This document shows, in pieces, positions 44,370-54,207 of a stretch of DNA of 64,000 bases. The DNA is from JAJEDW01 sp963555775 (GTDB lineage Bacteria; Acidobacteriota; Terriglobia; 20CM-2-55-15). The stretch is from positions 372,001-436,000 of the forward strand of contig CAUVWY020000002.1 in assembly GCA_963555775.3 (NCBI GenBank). Direction: 5' to 3'. The notes under the pieces are model-generated. The model did no database searches. It had not been told where the DNA came from and worked only from the letters and a program-made list of their open reading frames with translations. How positions within the stretch are numbered: the stretch's first letter is position 1; each line of letters starts with the position of its first letter. The position numbers and the translations under genes were made by a program.

Positions 44370-45149
44370 TTAGAAGCCTTTCACCTTTCCGGACTTCCGG
44401 TAGCAATGGAATACGATGTGCCATCCGAGGGCGATTATTGCCAGCCAGACTACCCAGTAGTATTCGGACGGAATGCCCAGATTGCCGCCCGCAAAGTACG
44501 TGGTGTGCTGTCCAATCATGGACCACAGCAGGGGCAGAGACATGTAGGTGTTGTGCTTGGAACGCAGACCGGCCAGTTTGACCAGGGCGCCGTCGGGCGC
44601 ATCGCCGTTCTTCACCGCGGTAATGATCTTTTGCTGTGCCGGCCAGATGCGGAACCAGACGTTGAAAGCCATTGCCGTTCCGAACAGGGTTCCGGTATGG
44701 ATCAACGTGCTGCGGTAACTGAAGTCGCCGACGTAAACAAATAGCGCAACGACAACGGACAGAAGCAGGAACGAGACGATCACCGCAGCCCGGATATTGC
44801 CGGCCAGGCTCGTCTTCCACAGCCCGTCGTAAACGAACACGCCCAGGAACGCTACCGCGATCATGACGATGGCGCCGGCCGACCAGTCCGCGTCGGTTTC
44901 AAGTGCCTGTTGGCCGTGGTAATACACCAGCAGAAGGAGGAGTACGCCCGTGATCCAGGTCCACGCCGCTCCCCATCTGAACCAGTAAAGGGCCCGCGGC
45001 ATCAGTTCGGGAACGACGGCTTTTTTCGTCGGCCCGTCCAGTTGAGCCGCCATGGCGCCGTTGACCCAGTTGAAGAAATAGAGGTGCCCAATCCAGATGA
45101 TGCCCACGAATACATGTAGCCATCGGAATACTGCTTCCAATCCGCTCAT
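44370..45149 (-). CDS. PuuD-like (urate oxidase N-terminal type) membrane protein
   Basis: The 259-residue protein has about seven membrane segments and the PF06181-type blocks RWLHVFVGIIWIGHLYFFNWVNG, PRALYWFRWGAAWTWITG and TGTLFGTAMAFNVWFRIWP, with conserved His and Trp residues that could hold heme. In some Proteobacteria PuuD carries a cytochrome c tail and acts on urate. Here the tail is absent and no purine genes are nearby, so urate activity is not supported. It may be a membrane redox or oxygen-linked protein. Confidence 0.8.
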   Translation of the reverse strand: MSGLEAVFRWLHVFVGIIWIGHLYFFNWVNGAMAAQLDGPTKKAVVPELMPRALYWFRWGAAWTWITGVLLLLLVYYHGQQALETDADWSAGAIVMIAVAFLGVFVYDGLWKTSLAGNIRAAVIVSFLLLSVVVALFVYVGDFSYRSTLIHTGTLFGTAMAFNVWFRIWPAQQKIITAVKNGDAPDGALVKLAGLRSKHNTYMSLPLLWSMIGQHTTYFAGGNLGIPSEYYWVVWLAIIALGWHIVFHCYRKSGKVKGF

Positions 45150-45279
45150 CGTTCCCCCTAGTTTTGGAATTCGTGACGACTTAGAACGCCGGGTTCGATC
45201 ACCGGATACCGCCCCAACTCACAAGAGAACGGTAGGGCTGCATCAGGCTCTCAATGGCCGGACGGTACCATATCTCCCT

Positions 45280-46559
45280 TCAAATTGATACCGGTGGCGG
45301 CCCCGTTTGAGGGCCACCGAATTGGCGCCTCATCAACCACAACAGGATCAGGGCGGGAACGGCCAGCAGTATGCTCAGGAGAAAGAATGCGGGCCATCCC
45401 GTTGTCTCCGCCAGTTGACCCGCCGGCGCCGCGGCGATGTCGCGGTTGAGTGCGATGAACGACGAGAGCAGGGCATATTGAGTTGCCGAAAAGTCATGGT
45501 TGCAGAGGCTCATCAGAAAGGCCACCAACGCCGCGGTGCCCAAACCCTGGGCGAAGTATTCCAGGTTGATCGTGGCGACCATGAGGGGATAATTTCCGCG
45601 CGATTGCGCCAGCATGAAATAGAAGATGTTGGTCCCGGCCTGCAGCCAGCCGAATATCCACAGCGATCGCCAGATTCCCATTCGGCTCATCAGTGCGCCG
45701 CCGGGCAAAGACGCCCAGCATCGTCGCGATCAGGCCCATCGTGCCTCGGACCACACCGATGTCGGTCAGGGAAAACCCCGATGCCAGCAGGAAGGGCGCC
45801 GTCATGTTGGTGACAACGTTGTCGCCCAGTTTGTAGAGCGCGATGAAGCGGGGCGAGTGCGAGCAGGGCGCCCCTCGGTCCGACCCGGGTATAGAACTCG
45901 CCAAACGGCTTGAAGATCGCTTCCTTGAAGGATTTCGGCGGCGTGCCGGGGTTGACAGGTTCCGGGCTCCGGATCGATGCGAACAGTCCGGGCAACATGC
46001 ATGCCGCCATCAGCAGATAGACGGACCGCCAACCCACATATTCAGCCAGAAAGATCGCCACGGACAGGGTCACCCACATTGCGATGCGGTATCCAAGCGT
46101 GGAGACCGCGGCCCCGGCGCCCATTTCGTTTGGAGCGAGGACGTCAGCCCGGTAGGCATCGATGACGATGTCCTGCGTGGCGCTGAAGAAGGCGACGGCC
46201 ACGGCGGCGACCGCGATCGGGAAGATGGTCCGGTCGGGTCGGGAAAAGGCCATGAGTATCAGCGCGGCCATGAGCAGGACCTGGGTCACTGCCATCCAGC
46301 TACGCCGCCTGCCCAGAAACGGCGGAGAAAAGCGGTCGATTGCAGGGGACCACAGGAACTTGAATGAGTAAGGGATGCCGACCAGACTGAAATAGCCGAT
46401 TGTCGCGAGATCAATTCCCTCAACGCTGAGCCATGTTCCCAGCGTTTGGCTGGTCAAATACAACGGCATGCCCGACGAGAACCCAAGCAACAGGATGTAG
46501 GTCATCTTGCGGTCGTTGAAGACGTGGAACAGCGACTGTCGGCGGGCTCTGTCCTGCAT
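45280..46559 (-). pseudogene. AmpG-like MFS transporter with two frameshifts
   Basis: The first 230 codons are good (RKMTYILLLGFSSGMPLYLT; GIPYSFKFLWSPAIDR; FFSATQDIVIDAYRADVL), typical of AmpG muropeptide permeases and related acetyl-CoA-transporter-type MFS proteins. Near 45852 the frame changes; dropping one C from CCCC restores LARFIALYKLGDN. Near 45706 it changes again; dropping one T from TTT restores GVLPGGALMSRMG. The remaining half reads to the stop at 45280 and keeps the last membrane helices. With both corrections the protein is about 425 residues, a normal size. Either the assembly has two one-base errors or the gene is dead. Confidence 0.8.
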
Positions 46560-46728
46560 GGCTGGAGAGATGGTGCCACAGGCCTGGCCGGGTTGGGGCC
46601 AGGGGCTTTACAAGTTTTTACGCTTCCGGCGCGGATGGCGTTACCCATGGTCGCCACGGATTCGTAGACTATTGGCAGGCGTAGCGGTACGTTTAGAAGA
46701 TGTCACCATGGATGCCATGGGAGTGTCG

Positions 46729-48568
46729 ATGAAAAAGCTTGCAAGCTCGATTCTGGCAACGGGTCTGATGTTGGTGGCAGCGGCGGTGCTGGGCCAGCAG
46801 CCACCCTTGAGTGTTCCCGCGGCCCGTGAAGACGGCGCTCGGACAACCGCCTCTATCAGGGGATACGTGATCCGCGCCGGCGGCGCGCCGCTCGGCAAGG
46901 CGGAGGTGATGCTGCGCCCGGTGGAGGGACGAAGCCCATTGTACGGGGCGGTCACCGGGAACAACGGCGAATTTGTGCTCGAGAACATTCAGGCGGGCAA
47001 CTACCGGCTGCATGTCGAGCGCGACGGATATGTCGATCGCGAATTCGGCCAGATCAGTTCCTCTCGTCCGGGAACCGTCCTGGTGCTGGTGGACGGGCAG
47101 GAAGTTCGCGACGTGGTCGTCAGCATGGTTCCCACGGGCACGATCGCCGGCCGGATTTACGACCAGGATGGCGAACCCATCGAAGGGGTTAATGTCCAGG
47201 CAATGCGATTCGACTACAACGATGGAGAACGGGTGTTGAACTCGGTCGGCCAAGCCCGGACCAACGATCTGGGCGAATACCGATTGTACTGGCTTACGCC
47301 GGGCGAGTACCGGGTTTCGGCCACGTTCCAGGCCCGTTCCCGGGCGGCAGCGAATATCCAGATGGTAGTGACGGCCAGCGAATCCGGGGCTGGGCGGCGC
47401 ATCTCTGCAGGGACTGACCGACGCTTTGCGCGGGGAGATAGGCGACCTCCAGATACGGCTCGGCGGTTCGGCCGGCGGTCCGGTGGACGAGATTTATGTC
47501 GACACCTATTATCCGGGCACGCACGACCCTCTCGCCTCGTCTCCGATCCATGTGGCCGAGGGAAGCGAGGTGCGGGCCGTGGATTTCACGGTTCTGCCCA
47601 CGCGCGCGGTCACGGTTCGCGGGCGGGTCGTGGGTCCGTATTCTCCCGATGAGGGATTCGTTCCGACCGTCAGCATCGTGCCGCAGAATTCCGCGCTTGC
47701 TCCGCGGAGAAACAGTTTGAGCGTTGGCCGCGGAAGGGGCCGGAGCAGCGGCGGCCGGGATGGCACTTTTGAACTGACCGGCATTGCGCCGGGTTCGTAT
47801 ACGATCGTCGCGACCGTACGGGCCACCGGCGGACGTGGCGGATTTGGCGGACGTGGCGGCCGCGGCGCCGGAGAGCAGCCAAGACTGGCTGGATTCGCCG
47901 ACGTTGAGGTCGGAGGGCAGGACATCGACAACCTCGTCGTTGCCGTTCAACAGAGTGTTCCGGTAGCGGGGCGCGTTCTTCTGGAACCGGGTACGTCCGA
48001 GATCGACGTTTCGCGATTGCGCGTACGGCTCGAACCGACGGGCTCGCTGCCCATCGGTGGAATCAATGCCCGAGTCGAAGACGACGGCACCTTTACTCTC
48101 GACAACGTCAACCAGATTTTGTATCGCGTGTCGCTGACCGGCCTTCCCGAAGAAGCGTACGTGTCCGCGGCCCGCGTGGGCGCATCCGATGCGTTGAATT
48201 CGGGGATCCTTGTGACACCGAATGTCGGCTTGCTCGAATTCTCGATCAATGGCGGGGGAAGCCGCATCGAGGGTGCCGTGGCGGTGGAATCCACCGCCGC
48301 ATTCACCGGAGCACAGGTCGTGCTTGTCCCCGAAAACGCGGCTCGCGAGGATCTTTATGAAGTTGCGAGCGCCGATCAGTACGGTCGGTTTTCAATGCGC
48401 GGTATCGCCCCCGGGCGCTATCGACTGTTTGCCTGGGAAGATGCGCCTTCAGGCGCCTATCGGGATCCCGAATTTGTCAGGCGTTACGAGAATTTCGGCG
48501 AAGCCGTGGAAGTGAATCGAGGCGCCCTGATTCAGGCCCAGCCGCGTCTGATCCCTGCTGACCGGTAG
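46729..48568 (+). CDS. Exported carboxypeptidase-regulatory-like repeat protein (frameshifted)
   Basis: MKKLASSILATGLMLVAAAVLG is a signal peptide. Two CarboxypepD_reg-like modules follow (ASIRGYVIRAGGAPLGKAEV; GTIAGRIYDQDGEPIEGVNV). Near 47387 the frame changes; removing one G from GGGG restores SGLGGASLQGLTD and continuity. The second part has further beta modules (VTVRGRVVGPYSP; VPVAGRVLLEPG; RIEGAVAVES) and a Gly/Arg-rich loop, and ends normally. About 612 residues result. Such proteins are common surface or periplasmic proteins of Acidobacteria; the ligand is unknown. Confidence 0.82.
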
Positions 48569-48707
48569 CCCGCCTTTCTCACGGGTTTTCGTCGCGAAGA
48601 GTCGGAGACGCCGTCAGAGCAAGGCGCGCGCCCGGAGGGCACCGGAGGCGTACTTGACGGTACGTCGAGGAGCCCGACGAAGCGGAACGCAGCACTGGCG
48701 GATGGAT

Positions 48708-48747
48708 CCGGCGCTGTAGCAGACAACTCGTGAGAAAGGCGGGTTAG
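48708..48747 (+). repeat. Dispersed 40-bp repeat, copy 2
   Basis: It begins ccggcgctgtagcagacaac and ends aaaggcgggttag, like 27927-27966 with four transitions. It lies in the 250-bp gap after the carboxypeptidase-regulatory-like gene, where no gene is seen. Confidence 0.7.
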
Positions 48748-48819
48748 GGCGTTTCCGACTCTTCGATCTCTTCAATCCGGATTCTTCGTTCTTGTACATC
48801 TGACCCCTACATCTGAAAC

Positions 48820-49425
48820 GTGGCCGAAAAGATGGAACACATCATCCGACAGTACAGTCTGGAACTGGGCGCGCTGGAGGTTCAGTACATCGAAGAAAAT
48901 TTTTCCGAGTTCCGGAATCGCAAGATCGCCGACGAGATCGTCGAGCGGCTTGGCGATCGGGAATACCTGATTCTGCTGTCGATGGCGCCGGCTTCTTCTG
49001 AAGACGACGAACTCATTCCCGTGGCGTTCAAGGTTGGCCACGAACTGAAAGAGTCCGAAACCCAGGTCGACCTCGTCGATCTTGTCAGTCAGCTTGCCGG
49101 CTGTGTCCAGTTCTCGGACCGGAAGGTCTTCTACAGTTGGATCGGCGGTACGCGAAAAGAGTGGCGCGGCCAGGGGCACTATCGTGCCCTGACCGAACAG
49201 CAGGAAGAATGGGCTCACGAACGCGGGTATCACGAACTGGTCGTAAAGACGAAGAACAAGTTCTACCCCATGCGGTCCACGCTCGATCTCCTGAACTTCA
49301 ACGTCGTCAAATTCCAGCCCAACCACGGTGACAATCGGGAGTCCAAACTGTACCTGAGTAAACGGATCGGCGCTGAACTTCTGTTGGGCCATCGGACGGT
49401 ACGGACGATCGAAGAGAACGCTTAG
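48820..49425 (+). CDS. GNAT-family N-acetyltransferase
   Basis: The 201-residue protein has a GNAT core: IPVAFKVGHELKES (strand 2-3), FYSWIGGTRKEWRGQGHYRALT, whose RGQGHY matches the acetyl-CoA pyrophosphate loop (R/Q-x-x-G-x-G/A), and HERGYHELVVKTKNKF. The GTG start is uncertain; ATG four codons later is possible. The substrate is unknown. It resembles a GNAT subgroup in which the motif is followed by MRSTLDLLNFNVV. Confidence 0.82.
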   Translation: MAEKMEHIIRQYSLELGALEVQYIEENFSEFRNRKIADEIVERLGDREYLILLSMAPASSEDDELIPVAFKVGHELKESETQVDLVDLVSQLAGCVQFSDRKVFYSWIGGTRKEWRGQGHYRALTEQQEEWAHERGYHELVVKTKNKFYPMRSTLDLLNFNVVKFQPNHGDNRESKLYLSKRIGAELLLGHRTVRTIEENA

Positions 49426-49606
49426 CGGCCCGCGCGCGACCCTGAAGGGTTCTAGCCCGGGCTGTTACAGATCATCGCCAGTCACCCGATTTAACATCCT
49501 TTAACGCGTCTTCCCCAGTGGTGGCGTGTCCAACCCATCAGATAGCCGAAACGCAATTACGCGAAGCGGCATCACTCAAAGCCGAGAAAAAGAAGGAGAT
49601 ACCGAA

Positions 49607-50130
49607 ATGAGAATCAAGGTACTTGGGTTGGCGGCGTTGTTTCTGGGTCTTGCGTTGGTGGCGACCGCCGAGCGAGGTCCCGGAGGATTCCGGGGGGGGG
49701 CAACGGCGAACGTCAGGACCGGCTTGCGGACCGGGACGGAGAACGCATCCCCCTGGGCCGGCTGACGGAGGCGCTCGAACTGAACGCGTCGCAAGTCGCC
49801 GCCGCACAGGAGTTGCTGGATCGGCGTAACACGGCCATCGAGGCCATTCGCGAACAAGGCCCCAGACCCCGTCAGGCGCTGAATGGACTGATCGGGGAGG
49901 GCGACGACCCCGCGGCAATCGGTAATGCGGTACTTGCCCTGAGGCAGCAATTCGAGGATGCGAATCGGACCTTCATCGACGGGTTCACGAACCTTCTTAC
50001 GGAAACCCAGCGGGCGCAGTTCGAAAATATTCAGGCCATGAGGCCTGGAGTCCTCGATGGGGCGGGCTTCAACGGTCGCGGTGGTAGAGGGGCCGGCCGG
50101 CGCGGCGCCGCTTCGGAGGAGGTCGATTGA
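49607..50130 (+). CDS. Spy/CpxP-like periplasmic protein, out of frame across a G9 tract
   Basis: The start follows agaaggagatacc. A signal peptide (KVLGLAALFLGLALVATA) leads to GPGGFRG, and then a run of nine G (49692-49700) throws the frame into an early stop. With ten G (or seven) the frame continues NGERQDRLADRDGERIPLGR to LTEALELNASQVAAAQELL and LLTETQRAQFENIQ, the LTxxQ motif of the Spy/CpxP/CnrX family. The protein ends in a Gly/Arg-rich tail. It would be a periplasmic stress chaperone or metal sensor of about 174 residues. It is convergent with an OmpR-type two-component pair that could sense the same stress. A G9 tract in a reading frame could be a phase-variation switch. Confidence 0.75.
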
Positions 50131-50146
50131 CGCCGACCAAGGGCAG

Positions 50147-50186
50147 CAGCCCGCGGCAAACCCATGCAGTGTTCTGCCGCGGGCTG
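50147..50186. repeat. Dispersed palindrome, second family, copy 2
   Basis: A perfect 12-bp stem (cagcccgcggca with tgccgcgggctg) has a 16-nt loop. It lies between the convergent Spy-like and response-regulator genes and may double as a transcription stop. It is related to 32354-32387 and 54091-54125. Confidence 0.7.
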
Positions 50187-50246
50187 CCGGGTAACTACCC
50201 ATGTCGAACGGCGAACCGCACGTTCGCGGCTCGCCGTTCCAGTTTC

Positions 50247-50954
50247 CTACCCCTCGAAACGATACCCCTTCCCGTGCACCGTGACGATGAATCGGGGAGA
50301 TCGGGCATCCGCTTCGATTTTCTGCCTCAGCCAGGCGATATGGACATCGACTGTACGCGTGATCGGTACCGAGTCATAACCCCAGACTTCTTTCAGCAGC
50401 GTGTCTCGCGAAACGACCTCGCCTCGATTCTCGATCAGATATCGAAGAAGACTGGACTCCTGATCTGACAGGTCTACTGTTTCGGCGTCGCGAATGATTC
50501 TGCGCTTCGTGAAATCGATCCGCATGCCTCCGAAGTCGTGGATTCGAAGATTGGATCCCAGGTCGCGCGACGCTCGCCGCAACAATGCCTCGATGCGTGC
50601 GAGCAACTCTTCGGCTTCGAAAGGTTTGGTCAGATAGTCATCGGCGCCGGACTTCAGCCCCATCACCTTGTCGCTCAACTCATCCCGTGCCGTCAGCATC
50701 AGAATCGGGGTGTCGGTCCCACTGCGCCTGAGCCGGGCGGCGACTTCGAAGCCGTCCACCGAAGGCAGCATCACGTCGAGTATGATCAGATCGTAGGAGC
50801 GGTCGTTCGCGCTGTTCAGCGCCTCCTGACCGTCGGCACAGCTTTCGACATCGTACCCGTTGCCGGCCAGCATGTCGGAGAGTGCCCGAGCCAGCGCCGG
50901 TTCGTCTTCGACCAGGAAAACGCGTTGGCGTGTTTCCCCGTGGGGGGAAGTCAT
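50247..50954 (-). CDS. OmpR/PhoB-family response regulator
   Basis: The 235-residue protein has a receiver domain (FLVEDEPALARAL; phosphoacceptor Asp60 in DLIILDVMLPS; Lys in DDYLTKPF) and a winged-helix output domain (ETVDLSDQESSLLRYLIENR to RFIVTVHGKGYRFEG). Its ATG overlaps the stop of the upstream kinase gene (ATGA), so the pair is translationally coupled. It regulates transcription, perhaps of the nearby Spy-like gene. Confidence 0.94.
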   Translation of the reverse strand: MTSPHGETRQRVFLVEDEPALARALSDMLAGNGYDVESCADGQEALNSANDRSYDLIILDVMLPSVDGFEVAARLRRSGTDTPILMLTARDELSDKVMGLKSGADDYLTKPFEAEELLARIEALLRRASRDLGSNLRIHDFGGMRIDFTKRRIIRDAETVDLSDQESSLLRYLIENRGEVVSRDTLLKEVWGYDSVPITRTVDVHIAWLRQKIEADARSPRFIVTVHGKGYRFEG

Positions 50955-52708
50955 TCTGTTCCTCGCTCGTTCGCGGTCGCGGCCGGCAGACGAATTTCGA
51001 ATGTGGCGCCCTGTCCGGTAGATTCGGCCAGGGAGACCTGCCCACCCATTCCTTCCATCATCTTCTTGACCAGGCTGAGTCCAAGGCCGCTTCCCGGAAT
51101 CCTGCCGGTGTCGTGCCCGCGGTAATACGGTTCAAAAACGTGCGGTATGTCACCGGCGTCAATTCCGGGTCCGTGGTCACGGACGTAAACTCGTACCTGT
51201 CGGGTCGATTTCTCTTCGGAAACGTCGACTTCGATCGCTTCGTTGCGGCCGGCATCGGGACGAACGCCGTATTTCAGCGCATTGACCAGCAGGTTGACCA
51301 GCACGTGGGTCAGCGCCGTCTCGTCGGCGAGTACAGGCGAAGTGCCGGGATGTACGTTGACCCTGACGCGTTCGGCTGCTTCTTTCGGGTTCGAGAACGT
51401 CGTCGTGATCGCCCGCTCAATAACTTGTTCGACGAAAACCGGATTCAGGGAGTAGCGCCGCCGTCCCGACTCGGTCTGAGCGAACTGGATCACCTGCTCG
51501 ACCATCGATGAAAGCCGCCGTCCTTCGGACTGGACAATTGCGGCATACTCCTTCACCTTCTCGGGTTCTTCGACGACGCCCGACGCGATGTTGTGTGCCG
51601 CCATGCGGATGGTGGCGAGCGGCGTCCGAAGTTCGTGCGACATGCCGGCCGCAAACTCCATCTGCAGACGGGCCAGCGAGCGTGCCCGTTCAGCCCAGAC
51701 AATCGTCAACGCCCCTGAAACACCCAGCAACGCCAGTATTCCGAATCCCACTGCGAGATTGCGCTTGCGGGCGGTCATCACCGCGGTGTCGAGCGAACCG
51801 GACCGGTGCTTGACCCGCAGTTGCCAGGGCGCGCCAACAACGGTGAACAGCACTCCGCTCCGGATACCGGGACGGCCGACGCGGTCGCGCCCGCGTCTGT
51901 CGGAGAAGGGGGTGACCACCGCTCCCCGCGCGTCCGGATCGGCAATGTCGTGGGCCGCGATGTTGTCCGCGTTGGCGAAGAGCAGGCTGTCGGAACGGAA
52001 GATCCCAACCAGATACTCCTCGGGGTCGAAGTGGGCACCGATGATCGAGGGAAGAACCTCGGTTCTCAGATAATCCACGTCGATCGCGACCAATGTCCAT
52101 TCAGGCAACCCCGGCGGACCTTGCCGGCCTTGAGGGGGCGAAAATCTTCCGCCGCCGGGGAGAAGCAGCCAGATCGAGTCGTCGATGTCTTCCACATCGA
52201 GCCCGTCGCGGCCGCGGCGGGTCCACATCAAGTCGAATCCAGGGCGGGGCGCGGCGCGCAGATCCTCGACGCGGCGCCGCAACTCGACAAGTGTTTCGGG
52301 CCAGTCGGCTTCATCGAGAAGCCCGGATTCCGGATTGAACCGTTGTAGCGCCAGTGCGTCTTCCCGGCCCGGGGCAGCAACATAGATGTCGCCGATCAGG
52401 CCGGGATAGGGCGCGGTCGTTTGCCAGAAATCGTAGTGGCGGTCGAGTTGCCCGGCAAGGTCCGTATCGGAATCCGGTGGCCCCTGTCCGAAGCCGATCC
52501 CGACGCGCGCGAGTTCGCGATACAGATCTTCGCCAAGTTCCTGCGTGGCGGTCCGGAGGCTTGCTTCGAGCCGTTCCCGCTCGGCAACGCTCACCTGGCC
52601 GACCCAGCGGTATTGCAGAAATGCAAGCAGGCCCAGCAAGGCGATCAGTGCGCCGGTCAGGACGATGGGACGACCGAGCCTCGACTGTACGGCGTTATTC
52701 ATCGACAT
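50951..52708 (-). CDS. Membrane sensor histidine kinase
   Basis: About 585 residues. One membrane helix near the N-terminus (PIVLTGALIALLGLLAFLQY) and one at about residue 330 (LAVGFGILALLGVSGALTIV) bracket a large periplasmic sensing domain. The catalytic part has FAAGMSHELRTPLATIR (phospho-His), VLVNLLVNALKYG (N box), DHGPGIDAGDI (G1) and GSGLGLSLVKKMM (G2). There is no HAMP domain. The start is uncertain (ATG at 52708 or 52702). The signal is unknown; the receiver gene follows with a 4-base overlap. Confidence 0.92.
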   Translation of the reverse strand: MSMNNAVQSRLGRPIVLTGALIALLGLLAFLQYRWVGQVSVAERERLEASLRTATQELGEDLYRELARVGIGFGQGPPDSDTDLAGQLDRHYDFWQTTAPYPGLIGDIYVAAPGREDALALQRFNPESGLLDEADWPETLVELRRRVEDLRAAPRPGFDLMWTRRGRDGLDVEDIDDSIWLLLPGGGRFSPPQGRQGPPGLPEWTLVAIDVDYLRTEVLPSIIGAHFDPEEYLVGIFRSDSLLFANADNIAAHDIADPDARGAVVTPFSDRRGRDRVGRPGIRSGVLFTVVGAPWQLRVKHRSGSLDTAVMTARKRNLAVGFGILALLGVSGALTIVWAERARSLARLQMEFAAGMSHELRTPLATIRMAAHNIASGVVEEPEKVKEYAAIVQSEGRRLSSMVEQVIQFAQTESGRRRYSLNPVFVEQVIERAITTTFSNPKEAAERVRVNVHPGTSPVLADETALTHVLVNLLVNALKYGVRPDAGRNEAIEVDVSEEKSTRQVRVYVRDHGPGIDAGDIPHVFEPYYRGHDTGRIPGSGLGLSLVKKMMEGMGGQVSLAESTGQGATFEIRLPAATANERGTE

Positions 52709-52794
52709 TGGTATTGGTGTGGAGGGCCGTTGTTCGATGGACCCAGCATATTTCAATCCCGCGTCCGGTTGTCAAACTTTCCAAAGCTTCGGGA

Positions 52795-54036
52795 TCAAGA
52801 CCGGTACGCTTCGCGCCCGACGCCCTGAACGGGGATTTCCTGAGCACCCATCACCTTGCTTTGAAGCGCGTACATGCACGCGGCGGCCTCGTCGATCTTT
52901 CTCGTGAAAGCGATAGACCCCTTGAGGATCGGCTTCAGCCGCTCCTTGTCCTGGATGCGAGCCGGCGGGTATTCGTGTTCGACGACCAGATGCGTGTTGG
53001 CGACGTCCAAGGGCAGCAATTCTCTTGCCGCCAACTGGTGGTCCAGCCAGTCCACGGTGCGGTTTTGCAGATACGCCAGCGGATCGTGGCGTGCGGTGCC
53101 TGGCAGTTCGTGCTCGCACAACACCACCTGCTTCTTCCAGGCGTTGAGTTGGTCGGTCGGGTTTGCGGACGGTTTGCCATCGATCCAGTCTCCACGCTCA
53201 ATCGTCTGTCCACCGTAGCCCCATGCCGATACGCCGCTCGAATCGATGACCTGTCCTTTGACGTGGAAGCCGCCAATCAGAAAACCGTACCCGGCGTCCT
53301 TCAGATACTGGAACATCGAACGGGTGTCCTGCCCCATCAGGATCGAGTGGGACGGATCGTAGTGGATGCGGAACCGATCACCCACGCCGTGCTTCTCGCA
53401 AATTCGATGCAACGCGATCCAGGTGCCGGGCGTATAGGCGATGTTGTTGTGAAAATTGTCGCTCACGGTCCAGCCCGGCATCGGACACTGTTCGACACGG
53501 AACGTCAGTCCGCGATCCCTTGCCGCTTTCAACAGCGGGATGAAATGCTCTTCGAAATCGATGAGATTTTCATCCATGCCGCGTTCCTGATTCCTGCCGA
53601 CGAAACCGCAGACCGCATCGGTACCTAGCAGCACCGCGGCGTCGAACACCCTCAGCATGAAGTCCGTCTTCTTTTGCCGGATCTTCGGGTCACCGTGCAG
53701 CATGTTGTCGAAGTACGCGATGTCGGACAAGCCGACCCCCGAAGCTTTCATCGCGGCTGCGACTCGATTTGCGCGGCTGGCGTCAAATGGTTCCCGCAAG
53801 TCGAGCGTGTTGGCCACCGGGTCGAGCATGGCTTCGGGCGGCACGTCGGCCTGGGAGGGATGGAGAGCCGCAGAGAGCTGGATATAGTCGGCGCCGAGTT
53901 CGGTTGCGAACGCGAGCCAGTCTTCGATGGCCCGATCCGGGTCCGGATCTCGAACCTCGCGCGGCGTCAATTCCTGCAGCGCCGCGGTCAGCACTCCGAT
54001 CTTCATGAATTGGGGATCGAACGGTTCAATCGCCAT
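52795..54036 (-). CDS. Sugar phosphate isomerase/epimerase-like TIM barrel protein
   Basis: The start at 54036 was chosen because ggaggaagtc precedes it; the open frame upstream looks noncoding. The 413 residues have the xylose-isomerase-like (AP endonuclease 2) barrel: MKIGVLTAALQELTPREV, FATELGADYIQLSAAL, FRVEQCPMPGW, RIHYDPSHSILMGQD, GGFHVKGQVID and a final HEYPPA-type strand. Metal ligands are expected from Glu in VEQCP, Asp-His in YDPSH, His in FHVKG and Glu in VVEHEY. The substrate is unknown. It is divergent from the cytochrome-PQQ dehydrogenase operon, suggesting a shared role in oxidising or rearranging a sugar. Confidence 0.85.
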   Translation of the reverse strand: MAIEPFDPQFMKIGVLTAALQELTPREVRDPDPDRAIEDWLAFATELGADYIQLSAALHPSQADVPPEAMLDPVANTLDLREPFDASRANRVAAAMKASGVGLSDIAYFDNMLHGDPKIRQKKTDFMLRVFDAAVLLGTDAVCGFVGRNQERGMDENLIDFEEHFIPLLKAARDRGLTFRVEQCPMPGWTVSDNFHNNIAYTPGTWIALHRICEKHGVGDRFRIHYDPSHSILMGQDTRSMFQYLKDAGYGFLIGGFHVKGQVIDSSGVSAWGYGGQTIERGDWIDGKPSANPTDQLNAWKKQVVLCEHELPGTARHDPLAYLQNRTVDWLDHQLAARELLPLDVANTHLVVEHEYPPARIQDKERLKPILKGSIAFTRKIDEAAACMYALQSKVMGAQEIPVQGVGREAYRS

Positions 54037-54090
54037 GACTTCCTCCAAGGCACGAAGTGTATCCGATTGGCTGTCGGCCCGAGCTAGCAG

Positions 54091-54125
54091 TCCGTGGCAG
54101 AAACCTTCACGGTCCTGCCGCGGGC
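54091..54125. repeat. Dispersed palindrome, second family, copy 3
   Basis: tccgtggcaga and tcctgccgcgg form a 9-bp stem with one G-U pair, related to 32354-32387 and 50147-50186. It lies in the 170-bp divergent promoter gap between the isomerase-like gene and the cytochrome gene. Confidence 0.55.
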
Positions 54126-54207
54126 TTCTAAACCCTGTGGGGTTCGGCAGCCGGCTGATATGCTGCGGATTGTATTGGACCGTCTTTTCAGAGAGCATTG
54201 CATCGTA

